Assembly (NCBI RefSeq): GCF_010730055.1
Contig: NZ_AP022575.1
Location: forward strand, 3,100,001-3,164,000
Length of the DNA: 64,000 bases
Direction of reading: 5' to 3'
From: Mycobacterium shinjukuense
GTDB lineage: Bacteria; Actinomycetota; Actinomycetes; Mycobacteriales; Mycobacteriaceae
Part shown: piece after piece, positions 15,971-25,817 of the stretch
Layout: every line of letters starts with the position of its first letter
Numbering within the stretch: position 1 is the first letter of the stretch
Notes under the pieces: generated by a model
What the model saw: the letters and a program-made list of their open reading frames with translations, nothing else
The model's database searches: none
Told to the model about the DNA's origin: nothing
Translations under genes and position numbers: made by a program

Positions 15971-18610
15971 CTATTCGTACTGCGCGGCAGTCACCACGAC
16001 GAGCACCATCGATCTGCTGCTGCTCGCCCCGACCGCGGTGGTGAGCTGAACCAGGTAGTACTCGTCGGGCACCGACCGGGCCACCGAGATGGCGACGTCC
16101 ACCGTGGCCGACCCGGTGGCGTCAAACCGTCCGGACACCGACGGCACGGCAATCCCGTCGTTGGAGGCCGTCCCGGTAATGGTGTAGTCGTCGACACCGT
16201 CGATCATCCGTTGCGCATCGAGTTTCACCGTTCTCGTGGTTCCCGGCGGGATTATCACGATGGGCTGGGCGACATTGGTGGTCACCGCCGAACTGCCCGC
16301 ACCGAATGACGGTGGCGCGCTAGAGCGGTCGGTGCCCCAGGTCTGGTCGGGGATGGCCGAGAGCGCGAACATGACGTCCCCGCCGGTGCGGATGATCGAC
16401 TCGGGCAAAAAGGTCTTGTCGGTCGGGTGTCCGTTGATGCGCAGGCCGCTGATGTGCTTCATCCGGTTCGGCCCGGACGCGCCCGGCGCCATGATCCGGA
16501 TGAATTTGCCTGCCGGCAGGGCGATCACGACGCGATCGAACAGCGGCGTGTTCACCGTGAGGATCGCGGTTCCCGGAGTGCTCGGGTACATGCCGAGGGC
16601 GGCCCACACGTACCAGCTGGACATCGCGCCGAGGTCGTCGTTGCCGGGCGCGCCGTCGGGCGTGGGACCAAACAGCGCCCGCACCCGGTCCACCGTCAGC
16701 TGCGTCTTCCACGGTTGGCCGATATAGTTGTACAGCCACGGCACCGCGAAACCCGGCTCGTTGCCGATCCACAGGTGAGGCGCACTGGGGCCGGTGTTGA
16801 GTTTCTTGGTGAATCGGTCGAGCCGGTCGGCGGAGGCCTTGCGGCCACCGAGAGCGGTCACCAAGCCGGCGACGTTGTGCGGCACCCACCAGACATATTG
16901 CTCGGCATTGCCCTCGTCGAATCCGTCCTGACCGAAAGCCATCGGCGTCTCGACGAACCCAGGACCGTATCGGAAGAATCCGGTCGGGCTGCGCGGCGAG
17001 ATATAGCCAGTAGTGGGGTTGAACAGGTTCTGCCAGTACTGGGCGCGGCGCTGAAATTCGGCGGCGGTCTCGGTGTCGCCGAGCGCATCGGCCAAGCGCG
17101 AGATCGCGAAGTCGTCGACCGACCACTCCAGCGTGATCGACGCGCCGGCGATCCGGCCGTCGGCGTGAAACTCCGCCTGTTGCGGTGCATAGCCCAACGC
17201 CAGGTAGGTGGCGATTCCCGGCCGCTCCACGTAGCCGTTGAGCCCGGCGCCGCCGCGGGTTGCCGCGTTGACCATGTAGCGCAGCGCCGTGTTGGCGTCG
17301 AACTCCTTGGCGCCGAACGCGTAGAGGTTCACGATGAGCGGGACCACGCTGTCCCCACTCATCTGGCCGGTCGCGGCGTTGGCGAGCGCCCAACGCGGCA
17401 GCGCGCCGCTTTGCTCGGCGTCGTTCACCAGGGATTGAGCCATGTCGCTGGCTCGCTCGGGGAAAAGCAAGGCCTGCAACGGGGCAAGGCTGCGGTAGGT
17501 GTCCCAATCGGAGAAGTTGGCGTACTGCGTATGCCCGGGAGCCACGGTGTGGATGAGGCCGTCGAATCCGACGTAGCGGCCATCGGCGTCGTTGAAGGTG
17601 TTGGGGTGCAGCAGTGACCGGTACAGACAGGTATAAAAGGTCGACACCTGGCCGGGGCCCCTGCCGGCGACCGCGATGCGCGAGAGCGCGGCGTTCCACT
17701 GCATGGCCGCGGCCGCGCGAACCGAGTCGAAGCTCTCGGTACCCTCGGCGGCCAGGTTCGCCAGCGCACCGTCGACACTCACGTAGGAGATCGCGGTTCG
17801 TACCTCGAGCGCCGAGCCGGCCGGAAACGCCACGTATCCGCCGCTGTAGATCGAATTCGCCAGGCGGGCACCGGCGTATACCGAGTAGCCGTCCCAGGTG
17901 CCGTAGGTCGTGAACGGTTGGCTGAACTTCATGGCAAAGTACACCGTGTAGAGGTTTGCCTTGCCACAGAACCCACCGCTGGTCGCGGATCCGGTGATCG
18001 TCGTGTTGTCCTGGCCGATCTGCAGGCTGGCCGCGTAGTTGCCCGCGAGCGACGCGCCGGAACGCACAAAAACCAGGGCGGTCGTCCCGTTGCGCGGATA
18101 GCTGAACCGGCCCACGCCGGTGCGCGTGGTGGCGGTGAGCTCGGCGTTCACTCCGGTTTCGGGGAACCGCACCGCGTAATAGCCCGGAACGCCAATCTCG
18201 GTGTCGTCGTGGGCGATTCGCTCCCACGCAAGCCACGGCCGGGAGCCTACCGGGGAGGTGGTCGGCAGCATCGAAATGTCCCCGAACGCAGCGCAACCCG
18301 CCGATGCGTGGGTCATGCTGAAGCCGGTGGCGTGCGGGTTCGTGTGGTCGTAACCGGCATAGTTGCCGACGGTGTCCGGCGAGTACTGCACCATGCCGAA
18401 CGGCACGGAGGCGCCCGGGAAGTTGTTGATTTCTCCGACAATGTCGCCCCCGGTTCCGGTGGCGATCAGGGTGTCGACATGGTCGACGGGATTGGCCACC
18501 AACGCGGGTTCACCGTCGTAAGCCGTGGGCGAACCGGCGATCAACGGCACGAAGAGGCCCACCGCCGCGACGAGTGCGGCGATGGTCCGCAGCGACCTTG
18601 GTGATCGCAT
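15971..18610 (-). CDS. Exported GH92 alpha-1,2-mannosidase-like protein
   Basis: This 879-residue protein has an N-terminal signal sequence (RTIAALVAAVGLFVPLIAG). It matches glycoside hydrolase family 92, the calcium-dependent exo-alpha-mannosidases, and resembles Rv0584. Visible family blocks are VDTLIATGTGGDIVGEINNF and FPGASVPFGMVQ near the N-terminus, EGNAEQYVWWVPHN with the candidate acid Glu, and GNDDLGAMSSWYVWAALGMY with the candidate catalytic Asp residues. Mannosylated envelope glycans or lipomannan-type polymers are plausible substrates by context only. The start is ATG. A divergent promoter region separates it from lpqN. Confidence 0.85.
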   Translation of the reverse strand: MRSPRSLRTIAALVAAVGLFVPLIAGSPTAYDGEPALVANPVDHVDTLIATGTGGDIVGEINNFPGASVPFGMVQYSPDTVGNYAGYDHTNPHATGFSMTHASAGCAAFGDISMLPTTSPVGSRPWLAWERIAHDDTEIGVPGYYAVRFPETGVNAELTATTRTGVGRFSYPRNGTTALVFVRSGASLAGNYAASLQIGQDNTTITGSATSGGFCGKANLYTVYFAMKFSQPFTTYGTWDGYSVYAGARLANSIYSGGYVAFPAGSALEVRTAISYVSVDGALANLAAEGTESFDSVRAAAAMQWNAALSRIAVAGRGPGQVSTFYTCLYRSLLHPNTFNDADGRYVGFDGLIHTVAPGHTQYANFSDWDTYRSLAPLQALLFPERASDMAQSLVNDAEQSGALPRWALANAATGQMSGDSVVPLIVNLYAFGAKEFDANTALRYMVNAATRGGAGLNGYVERPGIATYLALGYAPQQAEFHADGRIAGASITLEWSVDDFAISRLADALGDTETAAEFQRRAQYWQNLFNPTTGYISPRSPTGFFRYGPGFVETPMAFGQDGFDEGNAEQYVWWVPHNVAGLVTALGGRKASADRLDRFTKKLNTGPSAPHLWIGNEPGFAVPWLYNYIGQPWKTQLTVDRVRALFGPTPDGAPGNDDLGAMSSWYVWAALGMYPSTPGTAILTVNTPLFDRVVIALPAGKFIRIMAPGASGPNRMKHISGLRINGHPTDKTFLPESIIRTGGDVMFALSAIPDQTWGTDRSSAPPSFGAGSSAVTTNVAQPIVIIPPGTTRTVKLDAQRMIDGVDDYTITGTASNDGIAVPSVSGRFDATGSATVDVAISVARSVPDEYYLVQLTTAVGASSSRSMVLVVVTAAQYE

Positions 18611-18773
18611 AGCTGTCTCTTACTGCAAGCGGTGCGTTCCCGTGGGCATTTCGCGATGATGACCGATGAGAACGGAGCGGCGCGGCCGAGGGATCGGCGG
18701 TTGGCACGGATTCGGCTAGTCTCAGTTCGCTAGCCGGTGCAGGTGCCGGCCCGATCCTTGGGAGATGCAACAG

Positions 18774-19451
18774 ATGAAGCACTTCACGGCGGCTGTGGCG
18801 ACCGCGGCGCTGAGCCTGGCCCTGGTTGGCTGCGGCTCGGACACCAAGACCGAGAACAAGACGACAACGACAACGACAACCACGACGGCATCGGCGACGA
18901 CATCTGCGACCACCTCGGCACCCGCGACGGGCGCCAACTACACCATCGCCGACTACATCAGGGACAGTCAGATTACGGCGACCCCCGTGCATCACGGCGA
19001 TCCCGGCTCCCCGACCATCAACCTGCCGGTGCCCGCGGGGTGGAACCTGCTTCCCGAAAGCTCCGGCGCGCCCTACGGCGGCATCGTGTACGCCCAACCC
19101 TCGGACCCCAACGATCCCCCCACCATCGTTGCGCTCGTCTCCAAGCTCAGCGGTGACGTCGACCCGGCGAAGATCCTGCAATACGCCCCCGGGGAGTTGA
19201 AGAACCTGCCCGGATACGAAGGCAGCAATGACGGGAAGGCGTCCACCCTGGGCGGCTTCCAGGCCTGGCAGCTCGGCGGCTCATACACCAAAAACGGCAA
19301 GCTGCGGACCGTCGCGCAGAAGACGGTGGTGATCACCGGCCCGAACGGCCTATTCGTGCTGCAGCTCGACGCCGACGCCCTCGACGCCGACACCGGCCTT
19401 TTGCTGGACGCCACCGCCGTCATCGACGAGCAGACCACCATCACCCCCTGA
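18774..19451 (+). CDS. lpqN: Lipoprotein LpqN
   Basis: This is a cell-wall lipoprotein with an N-terminal signal and lipobox LALVGC; the Cys is lipidated and anchors it outside the membrane. A low-complexity Thr/Ala/Ser linker follows, with a nine-threonine run after NK. The C-terminal LpqN/LpqT-type domain includes NLPVPAGWNLLPES and GPNGLFVLQLDADALDAD. I place the start at the ATG of MKHFTAAV, because GGGAG lies at proper spacing; an ATG three codons earlier is possible. M. tuberculosis LpqN (Rv0583c) has the same neighbours Rv0584 and Rv0585c. Its exact function is not evident from sequence. Confidence 0.88.
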   Translation: MKHFTAAVATAALSLALVGCGSDTKTENKTTTTTTTTTASATTSATTSAPATGANYTIADYIRDSQITATPVHHGDPGSPTINLPVPAGWNLLPESSGAPYGGIVYAQPSDPNDPPTIVALVSKLSGDVDPAKILQYAPGELKNLPGYEGSNDGKASTLGGFQAWQLGGSYTKNGKLRTVAQKTVVITGPNGLFVLQLDADALDADTGLLLDATAVIDEQTTITP

Positions 19452-19595
19452 CGCTGCCGGCTATCGCAACCGGATCGCTTTCGGCTTCGGCGGCGCACCT
19501 TCCAGAGGTCGATGAATGCCTATGCGCGCGGCGAGGTGCCCCGGTGCGGAAGTAACGCCATTTCCACCAACCATGGTTGGCCTTACTGTGTTGGC

Positions 19596-20081
19596 ATGAC
19601 AAAACAGTCGTATGCGGTCGAGATCGGGCACCCACCGTCGGTCCTACTGCGCGCCATCAATCCGACATTGCGTTTCATGCTGGGCACCCCGCTCGCGGGC
19701 CCGCTGGGTAGGCAGCTGATGGTGTTGAGCTTCACCGGACGAAAGACGGGACGGCGGTTCTCACTTCCCGTGAGTGCCCACGTGATCGACAACGACCTGT
19801 ATGCGCTGGCCAGCGCCGGCTGGAAGCACAACTTTCGCGGCGGCGCGCCCGCGTGGGTCGTCTACGACGGCAAGAAAATCGCCATGAGCGGTGAACTGAT
19901 CCAGGACCGAGATGTCTTGTCCGATCTTTACCTGCGCTGCGCCCAGTCATACGGTGCCAAACGCGCGCAGCGAATGATGGGGCTGAAGTTTCGCGACAAA
20001 CGCATACCGACACGGGAGGAGTTCGGCGAAGCGGTCGACCGGCTAAAGCTGGCGGCTGTCAAGTTGACGCCGTCCGGGTAG
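19596..20081 (+). CDS. Deazaflavin (F420)-dependent nitroreductase-like protein
   Basis: This 161-residue protein resembles the split-barrel Ddn/TIGR00026 family that binds F420 or related flavins. The signature is VLSFTGRKTGRRFSLPVSA, followed by DLYALASAGWKHNFRGGAPA, matching the phosphate-binding GRKSG-type loop and the 'GG...P.W' strand. The C-terminal half (SDLYLRCAQSYGAKRAQRMM) is less typical, so a catalytic role is uncertain. It may match Rv0580c. The start ATG follows no clear ribosome site. It stands alone between lpqN and the phospholipase gene. Confidence 0.6.
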   Translation: MTKQSYAVEIGHPPSVLLRAINPTLRFMLGTPLAGPLGRQLMVLSFTGRKTGRRFSLPVSAHVIDNDLYALASAGWKHNFRGGAPAWVVYDGKKIAMSGELIQDRDVLSDLYLRCAQSYGAKRAQRMMGLKFRDKRIPTREEFGEAVDRLKLAAVKLTPSG

Positions 20082-20486
20082 CGGCGGCCGTATCACCAAC
20101 GCGGTTGCGCCCCAAAATCGTTGACCGCACCACCGGGCGTCGGATGACTCAGCGCCGTGTCCCTCGCCGAACATTCCCGGGCTCGCGGCAAGCCGACTCG
20201 GGCCGGCGCGCGCGGCAGGCGGTCGTGGCAGAACACCGTTCGCGTTCACGACACCCGCAAACACCGAATTACCCGAAACGTCCTTATGAATAGGGTCAAT
20301 CCAGGCCACCGATTGCGATCACGCGGGACACCGAAAGGCGCGGCGGCGCGCCATCCTTCGCAACACCAAAATCGTGGCACGACACACCGGGTGCGTTTTG
20401 TCGCTGATCACCGCCGCAAATATACCGTGAGCCGCGAATCCGCAGCGGGAAAGGATATGGTGGTGCGCAAACACCCAGTCGACGGC
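20082..20486 (+). other. Leader/intergenic region before phospholipase C
   Basis: There is no independent gene here. The phospholipase frame stays open upstream from 20157, but the predicted peptide is basic, low in structure and unlike other PLC N-termini, so I treat it as untranslated. An alternative ATG at 20457 would add ten residues before the twin-arginine motif. I see no strong promoter or operator. Expression of mycobacterial plc genes is often phosphate-responsive, but no Pho-box was recognised. Confidence 0.4.
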
Positions 20487-22022
20487 ATGTCGCGGCGAGA
20501 GTTCATGGCGAGGGTCGCCTGCGCAAGCAGCGCCGGCGCATTGATGTCCCTGGCCGGCCCGGTGATCGAAAAGGCTTACGGGGCCGGCCCCTGCCCCGGC
20601 CACTTGACCGACATCGAGCACTTCGTGTTGATGCTGCAGGAGAACCGGTCATTCGATCACTTCTTCGGCACGCTGTCGGGCACCAATGGATTCGACACGC
20701 CTTCGCCATTGTTCCAGCAAAAGGGTTGGAACCCTCAGACCCAGTCGGTCGACCCCGCCGGCATCACCATCCCGTACCGTTTCGACACCACCAGGGGCCC
20801 TGTCCTCAACGGCGCGTGCGTCAACGACCCTGCCCACCAATGGATCACGATTCACCAGGCATGGAACAATGGCGCCAACGACAATTGGCTGCCCGCGCAG
20901 GCCGCACAACAAACGCTGCAGGGCAACGTCCCGGTGACGATGGGTTATTACACCCGCCAAGACCAACCGATCCATTATCTGCTGGCCGATACCTTCACCA
21001 TCTGCGATGGCTATCACTGTTCGCTGCTGGGCGGAACTTCGCCCAACCGGCTCTACTGGGTCAGCGCCTGGATCGATCCTGACGGCGTTGACGGTGGCCC
21101 GCTGCTGATAGACCCCACCATCCAGCCGCAAGGCCGCTTCAGTTGGCGCACCATGCCGGACAACCTCAGCGACGCCGGGATCAGTTGGAAGGTGTACCAA
21201 AACAAGCTGCTGGGGGCGCTCAACAACACCGTCGTCGGCTACAACGGCATGCTCGTCGACTTCAAACAGGCCCTGGATCCGCGCTCGAACCTGGCCCGCA
21301 ACGGCATCGCCCCGACCTATCCCTTGGACTTCGTCGCCGACGTCGCCGCCAACAGGCTTCCCCAGGTGTCGTGGGTGCTGCCCGGGTTTCAGGTGTCCGA
21401 GCATCCCGGAGTACCGGTGGCACCGGCCGTCGGCGGCACCGCGATCGTCAATATCCTCCGCATTTTGCTGTCCAATCCCGCGGTGTGGGAAAAGACCGCG
21501 CTGATCGTCAGCTTTGACGAAAACGGCGGCTTCTTTGACCACGTCATCCCACCCACCGCACCGCCGGGAACGCCCGGCGAGTACGTCACGGTGCCCGACA
21601 TCGACGCGGTGACGGGGTCTGGCGGCATCCGTGGGCCGATCGGTTTGGGCTATCGCGTCCCCTGTTTCGTCATCTCCCCCTACAGCCGTGGCCCGCTGAT
21701 GGTGCATGACACCTTCGACCACACCTCGCAGCTGCGGTTGCTCGAGAAGCGGTTCGGTGTGCCGGTTCCCAACCTGAGCGCCTGGCGAAGAAGCGTGACC
21801 GGCGATATGACGTCAACCTTCAACTTCGCCGCCCCACCCAACCCGTCGGCACCGAACTTGGACCACCCCGCATTGCAGGCCGTGCCGCAACAGGTGCAAT
21901 GCGTTCCCGACACCGCAGCAACCTTTGCGAAGGTCACTCCGCCGTATCGGGTGCCCTTCCCGCAGATCATGCCCACGCAGGAGACCACACCCGCTCGCGG
22001 GATCCCCAGCGGTCTCTGCTGA
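20487..22022 (+). CDS. Tat-exported phospholipase C
   Basis: This member of the phosphoesterase/acid phosphatase family hydrolyses phosphatidylcholine and sphingomyelin to diacylglycerol or ceramide, and is a cytolytic factor in pathogenic mycobacteria. The N-terminus MSRREFMARV is a twin-arginine signal, with a hydrophobic stretch up to about residue 31. Active-site blocks visible are MQENRSFDHFFGTLSGTNGF, SFDENGGFFDHV, SPYSRGPLMV and DTFDHTSQLRLLEKRFGVP. The protein of 511 residues is full length for PlcA/B/C/D. Which of the four M. tuberculosis paralogues is nearest cannot be settled by eye. It is a single gene, not a plcABC array. Confidence 0.92.
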   Translation: MSRREFMARVACASSAGALMSLAGPVIEKAYGAGPCPGHLTDIEHFVLMLQENRSFDHFFGTLSGTNGFDTPSPLFQQKGWNPQTQSVDPAGITIPYRFDTTRGPVLNGACVNDPAHQWITIHQAWNNGANDNWLPAQAAQQTLQGNVPVTMGYYTRQDQPIHYLLADTFTICDGYHCSLLGGTSPNRLYWVSAWIDPDGVDGGPLLIDPTIQPQGRFSWRTMPDNLSDAGISWKVYQNKLLGALNNTVVGYNGMLVDFKQALDPRSNLARNGIAPTYPLDFVADVAANRLPQVSWVLPGFQVSEHPGVPVAPAVGGTAIVNILRILLSNPAVWEKTALIVSFDENGGFFDHVIPPTAPPGTPGEYVTVPDIDAVTGSGGIRGPIGLGYRVPCFVISPYSRGPLMVHDTFDHTSQLRLLEKRFGVPVPNLSAWRRSVTGDMTSTFNFAAPPNPSAPNLDHPALQAVPQQVQCVPDTAATFAKVTPPYRVPFPQIMPTQETTPARGIPSGLC

Positions 22023-22058
22023 AAAGCAAGCCGCCCGACCGCTTGGCGGGCACCACCC

Positions 22059-22805
22059 TCACAGCCGGTCACGAAGTCGTTGGACAAGCCGGACCAACCT
22101 GGCGTGATGCGACCCAGCCCAGTAGATCCGCCCGCAGTCGGCGCACCGGCTGAATTCCTGGTAGTAGCGGCGGGTCAACGGCTCCAGCTGGTCGATCACC
22201 GCGTCCTTGCAGACCGCGGCCAACGCGCCGTTGCACCGCACGCACCGGGTGAACGGCGCCAGCCGCTGCCGCAGGTCCAGTCGCCGGATCACCTCCAGCG
22301 TCTGCTCCTCGGGGTGCTGGGAGTGCACGAAGAACCCATGGGTGATGGCCCGGCGCTTCAACAGGCCGCGGTCGCGGGTCAGCAGGATTCGCTGCTGGGC
22401 CAGGCTGACGTCGGCCAGCGTGGGATCGTCGGCGTCGCTGGACCACCACACGTCGAAGCCGAGCACCCGAAGCAGCCGTGCGAGCCGCCCGAGGTTGACA
22501 TCGACGACGAAGCGGGAATTGCGCAGCGGCACCGGCCGAAGCCTGGTCGTGGACCCGATGTCGAGGGCTTCGAACATCGGGTAGGCGGTGATGCGGTCGC
22601 CGGCGGTCGGCCGGTGGCCGAAGTCAGCGGGGTGACCGTTCACCAGGATGAGGTCGACCTCGGTGTGCGGAATGCCCATCGCCTCGAGCACATCCTTGAC
22701 CGTCTGATGGCTGCGGAACGGCCGGCGCACGGTCAGACCGCGTGACTCGGGCGCCACGAAGTCGTTGAGCTCGGCGTAGGCCCGGACCTCCACATAGCCG
22801 ACCAT
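22059..22805 (-). CDS. Mut7-C RNase-like protein with ubiquitin-like N-terminus
   Basis: This 248-residue protein resembles Rv0579. The N-terminal 90 residues form a MoaD/ubiquitin-like Mut7-C ub domain (VEVRAYAELNDF, DLILVNGHPADFG). The C-terminal part is Mut7-C, a PIN-like nuclease fold with conserved acidic residues (RFVVDVNLGRLARLLRVLG, LLTRDRGLLKRRA). A zinc ribbon is built from CVRCNG and CADCGRIYW. RNA cleavage or processing is the inferred role; no substrate is known. The ATG start lies back to back with the capA gene, sharing a short divergent promoter region. Confidence 0.82.
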   Translation of the reverse strand: MVGYVEVRAYAELNDFVAPESRGLTVRRPFRSHQTVKDVLEAMGIPHTEVDLILVNGHPADFGHRPTAGDRITAYPMFEALDIGSTTRLRPVPLRNSRFVVDVNLGRLARLLRVLGFDVWWSSDADDPTLADVSLAQQRILLTRDRGLLKRRAITHGFFVHSQHPEEQTLEVIRRLDLRQRLAPFTRCVRCNGALAAVCKDAVIDQLEPLTRRYYQEFSRCADCGRIYWAGSHHARLVRLVQRLRDRL

Positions 22806-22927
22806 GCCTCATGGTCTCCCCAAGGATCGCCGGCGGCAACGTGGGCCGGGGTCGCCCGGGAGCGACTTGCCGTGCGCGCCGGAAAGCGTGTATCACAGCG
22901 ATTGACGGTGGGTGGTGGTGGTCCGGC

Positions 22928-24055
22928 GTGATCGGCGATTCCCGTGCGGTGACGGTGCTGCTGGGCGGTGACGTCATGCTCGGCCGCGGCGTGGACCAGA
23001 TCCTGCGCCATCCCGGCGAACCGGAATTACGCGAGCGGTATATGCGTGATGCGCTGGGGTATGTCCGGCTGGCCGAGCAGGCCAACGGGCCGATTCCGCG
23101 CCCGGTGGATTGGCGGTGGCCGTGGGGCGACGTGCCGGCGGTCCTCGATGACGCCGGCACCGACGTGCGTTTGATCAACCTAGAGACCACCATCACCGCC
23201 GACGGTGAATTCGCCGACCGCAAGCCGGTGTGTTATCGAATGCACCCGGACAACCTGCCCGCACTGACGGCGTTGCGGCCAGACGTGTGCGCGCTGGCCA
23301 ACAACCACATTCTCGATTTCGGCTACCGGGGGCTGACCGACACCGTCTCGGCTCTCACCGGGGCGGGGATCCAGGGCGTTGGGGCCGGAGCCGATGTGCT
23401 CACCGCTTGCCGCCCGGCGGTGGTAACGGTTCACCGCGAACACCGGGTGATGATCGGCTCGGCGGCGATGACGTCCAGCGGGGTACCCGAATCGTGGGCC
23501 GCGCATCGTGACCGGCCCGGGGTCTGGTTGATCAGGGATCCGTGGCGGCGCGACGCCGCCGACGACGTGGCGGCACGGCTGCTGGCGGGCAAGCGCCGCG
23601 GCGATGTTGCCATCGTCTCGGTGCATTGGGGATCCAATTGGGGCTATGCGATCCCCCCGGGTGACATCGCGTTCGCCCACCGGCTGATCGACGCCGGCAT
23701 CGACATCGTGCACGGACACTCCTCGCACCATCCCAGGCCGATCGAGATTTACCGCGGCAAACCGATCCTGTACGGGTGCGGTGACGTCATCGACGACTAT
23801 GAAGGCATCGGCGGGCACGAGTCGTTCCGCAGCGACCTCCGACTGCTGTATGTGATCTCCACCGATCCCGCTGGCGGACAACTGATCTCATTGCAGATGA
23901 TTCCGCTGCGGGTACGCCGGATGCGACTTGAGCGGGCCAGTAAGGCCGACGCGGAGTGGTTGCGCGGGACCCTGGAGCACATCAGCCGCCGGTTCGGGAT
24001 TCGTGTCGCGGCGTTGCCCAACGATCTCCTGGGGGTCGTTTCATCCGCGCGATGA
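22928..24055 (+). CDS. CapA/PgsA-type metallophosphoesterase-like protein
   Basis: This is a member of the CapA family, related to poly-gamma-glutamate synthesis/export proteins and to the calcineurin-like fold, and resembles Rv0574c. Metal-site motifs in order are LLGGDVMLGRG, INLETTIT, CALANNHILDFG, IVSVHWGSNW and HGHSSHHPRP. No signal peptide or membrane anchor is visible, unlike Bacillus CapA, so a cytoplasmic phosphoesterase is possible. I chose the GTG giving VIGDSRAVTVLLGGD, since upstream codons look non-coding. It is followed in the same direction by pncB2. Confidence 0.8.
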   Translation: MIGDSRAVTVLLGGDVMLGRGVDQILRHPGEPELRERYMRDALGYVRLAEQANGPIPRPVDWRWPWGDVPAVLDDAGTDVRLINLETTITADGEFADRKPVCYRMHPDNLPALTALRPDVCALANNHILDFGYRGLTDTVSALTGAGIQGVGAGADVLTACRPAVVTVHREHRVMIGSAAMTSSGVPESWAAHRDRPGVWLIRDPWRRDAADDVAARLLAGKRRGDVAIVSVHWGSNWGYAIPPGDIAFAHRLIDAGIDIVHGHSSHHPRPIEIYRGKPILYGCGDVIDDYEGIGGHESFRSDLRLLYVISTDPAGGQLISLQMIPLRVRRMRLERASKADAEWLRGTLEHISRRFGIRVAALPNDLLGVVSSAR

Positions 24056-24327
24056 CGCCGGCTCGAGCCGGTGCCGGGGATCGTCCCGGCATCTCGCTGG
24101 TGCCCGGGCACGTGTCGAATTGGCCAGTCGCACAGATGAACCGGCGCGGTGTTACCCGCGACCGCCAGCTACCGGGCAGCCGCCGCGAGGGACTGCGACC
24201 CGCCATCGATGACGAGCCATGTTTTGCGTGCCGGCCAAGCCCGCGCGTTTGATATGCAAGAGTTTGAGTCGTTCTTGCCGACAGGTGTGGACGTTGCGAG
24301 GCGATGAGCAAGGAGTGACCGGCAGCC

Positions 24328-25704
24328 ATGGCGATCCGTCAGGACATCGGGGCGCTGTTCACCGACCTGTATGAGGTGGCGATGGCGCAGGCCTACTGGG
24401 CCGAAGGAATGTCGGGCACGGCGGTTTTCGAGACGTTCTTCCGCAAGCTGCCGCCGGGCCGGTCCTACATCATGGCCGCCGGCCTGGCGGATGTGGTCGA
24501 GTTCCTCGAGGCGTTTCGATTCGACCGGCAGGATCTGGACTACTTGCGTAGCCTGGGCCAGTTTTCCGACGACTTCCTGCGGTGGCTCGCCAGGGTGCGC
24601 TTCACCGGAGACGTCTGGGCTGTGCCAGAAGGAACCCTCGTCTTTCCGAACGAACCGGCCATCCAGGTGATCGCCCCGATCATCGAAGCACAGCTCGTCG
24701 AGACCTATGTGCTGAACCAGATTCATCTGCAGAGCGTGCTCGCGAGTAAGGCCGCGCGGGTGGTGGGCGCCGCGCACGGACGGCCGGTGGTGGACTTTGG
24801 CGCGCGCCGCGCCCACGGCACCGACGCGGCCCTGAAGGTGGCGCGCACCAGCTACCTCGCCGGTGCTGCGGGCACGTCGAACCTGCTCGCGGCCCGCCGG
24901 TACGGGATCCCCGCGTTCGGCACGATGGCCCACAGCTTCGTTCAGGCCTTCGACAGCGAGAGCGCTGCGTTCGCGGCGTTCACCCGGCTCTACCCGGGCA
25001 CCACGCTGCTCGTCGACACCTACGACACGCTCAGCGGCGTCGATCACGTCATCGAAATGGCCAAGCGGTCAGGCGACCGCTTCGACGTGCGCGCGGTGCG
25101 GATCGATTCCGGGGACCTCGCCACGCTGTCCAAGGCAGCGCGCGACCGGCTCGACGCCGCGGGCCTTCACCGGGTGGAAATCTTTGCCTCGTCCGGCCTC
25201 GACGAAAACCGCATCGCCGCGCTCGTGGCTGCCGACAGCCCGATCGACGGCTTCGGCGTGGGCACCAAGCTCGTCGTCGCCGAGGACGCGCCCGCCCTCG
25301 ACATGGCCTACAAGCTGGTGGAATACGACGGCGTCGGGCGCACCAAGCTCTCCAGCGGCAAGGTGATCTACCCGGGACGCAAACAGGTGTTCCGCACCGG
25401 CGAACATGGCGTCTTCGGCGGCGACACACTGGGCAAGCACGGCGAAAGGCTGCCCGGAGAGCCGCTGCTGGTGCCGGCCATGATCAACGGCCGGCGCGTC
25501 TCCCAGCACGTGCCCGGCCTCGAGGCCGCACGCGAACGGGCCCGCCAGCAGGTCAACGCGCTCCCGCCGGGCCTTCGCTCGCTTGCGGACACCGACCGCC
25601 CGTACCCGGTGGCCATCAGTGACGCGATCCTCAGCGAACTCGACCGGATGCGGCACACGGGTCCGGCAACGCCTGGACGTGACCGGCGCCCCGGCGTCGA
25701 CTAG
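24328..25704 (+). CDS. pncB2: Nicotinate phosphoribosyltransferase PncB2
   Basis: PncB converts nicotinate and PRPP to nicotinate mononucleotide with ATP hydrolysis, the salvage entry to NAD. Motifs visible are LFTDLYEVAMAQAYW at the N-terminus, DFGARRAHGTDAALKVA with the conserved His that is phosphorylated in the family, FGTMAHSFVQAF, VRIDSGDLATLS and GFGVGTKLVVAEDAPALD. The 458 residues match the usual length. AGGAG lies 13 nt upstream of the ATG. M. tuberculosis pncB2 (Rv0573c) is hypoxia-induced, and here too it opens a cluster of dormancy-type genes. Confidence 0.93.
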   Translation: MAIRQDIGALFTDLYEVAMAQAYWAEGMSGTAVFETFFRKLPPGRSYIMAAGLADVVEFLEAFRFDRQDLDYLRSLGQFSDDFLRWLARVRFTGDVWAVPEGTLVFPNEPAIQVIAPIIEAQLVETYVLNQIHLQSVLASKAARVVGAAHGRPVVDFGARRAHGTDAALKVARTSYLAGAAGTSNLLAARRYGIPAFGTMAHSFVQAFDSESAAFAAFTRLYPGTTLLVDTYDTLSGVDHVIEMAKRSGDRFDVRAVRIDSGDLATLSKAARDRLDAAGLHRVEIFASSGLDENRIAALVAADSPIDGFGVGTKLVVAEDAPALDMAYKLVEYDGVGRTKLSSGKVIYPGRKQVFRTGEHGVFGGDTLGKHGERLPGEPLLVPAMINGRRVSQHVPGLEAARERARQQVNALPPGLRSLADTDRPYPVAISDAILSELDRMRHTGPATPGRDRRPGVD

Positions 25705-25817
25705 GGGTGTCGCCGGCATTAAGGCCGAATGACCCTACAGCGGAGTGATCGTCACCCTCTAGATTTCGGACTGCCGGGGCACCAAACCCCGTCTTTACCA
25801 CCCTCAAGAAGGACACC

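Noticed and set aside
16427..17617. Long plus-strand open frame opposite the GH92 gene
   Set aside because: It has no domain motifs or ribosome site and its composition is typical of antisense GC-skewed frames.
20157..20486. Upstream extension of the phospholipase C frame
   Set aside because: The added 110 residues would precede the twin-arginine signal, are basic and unstructured, and are absent from known PLC proteins.
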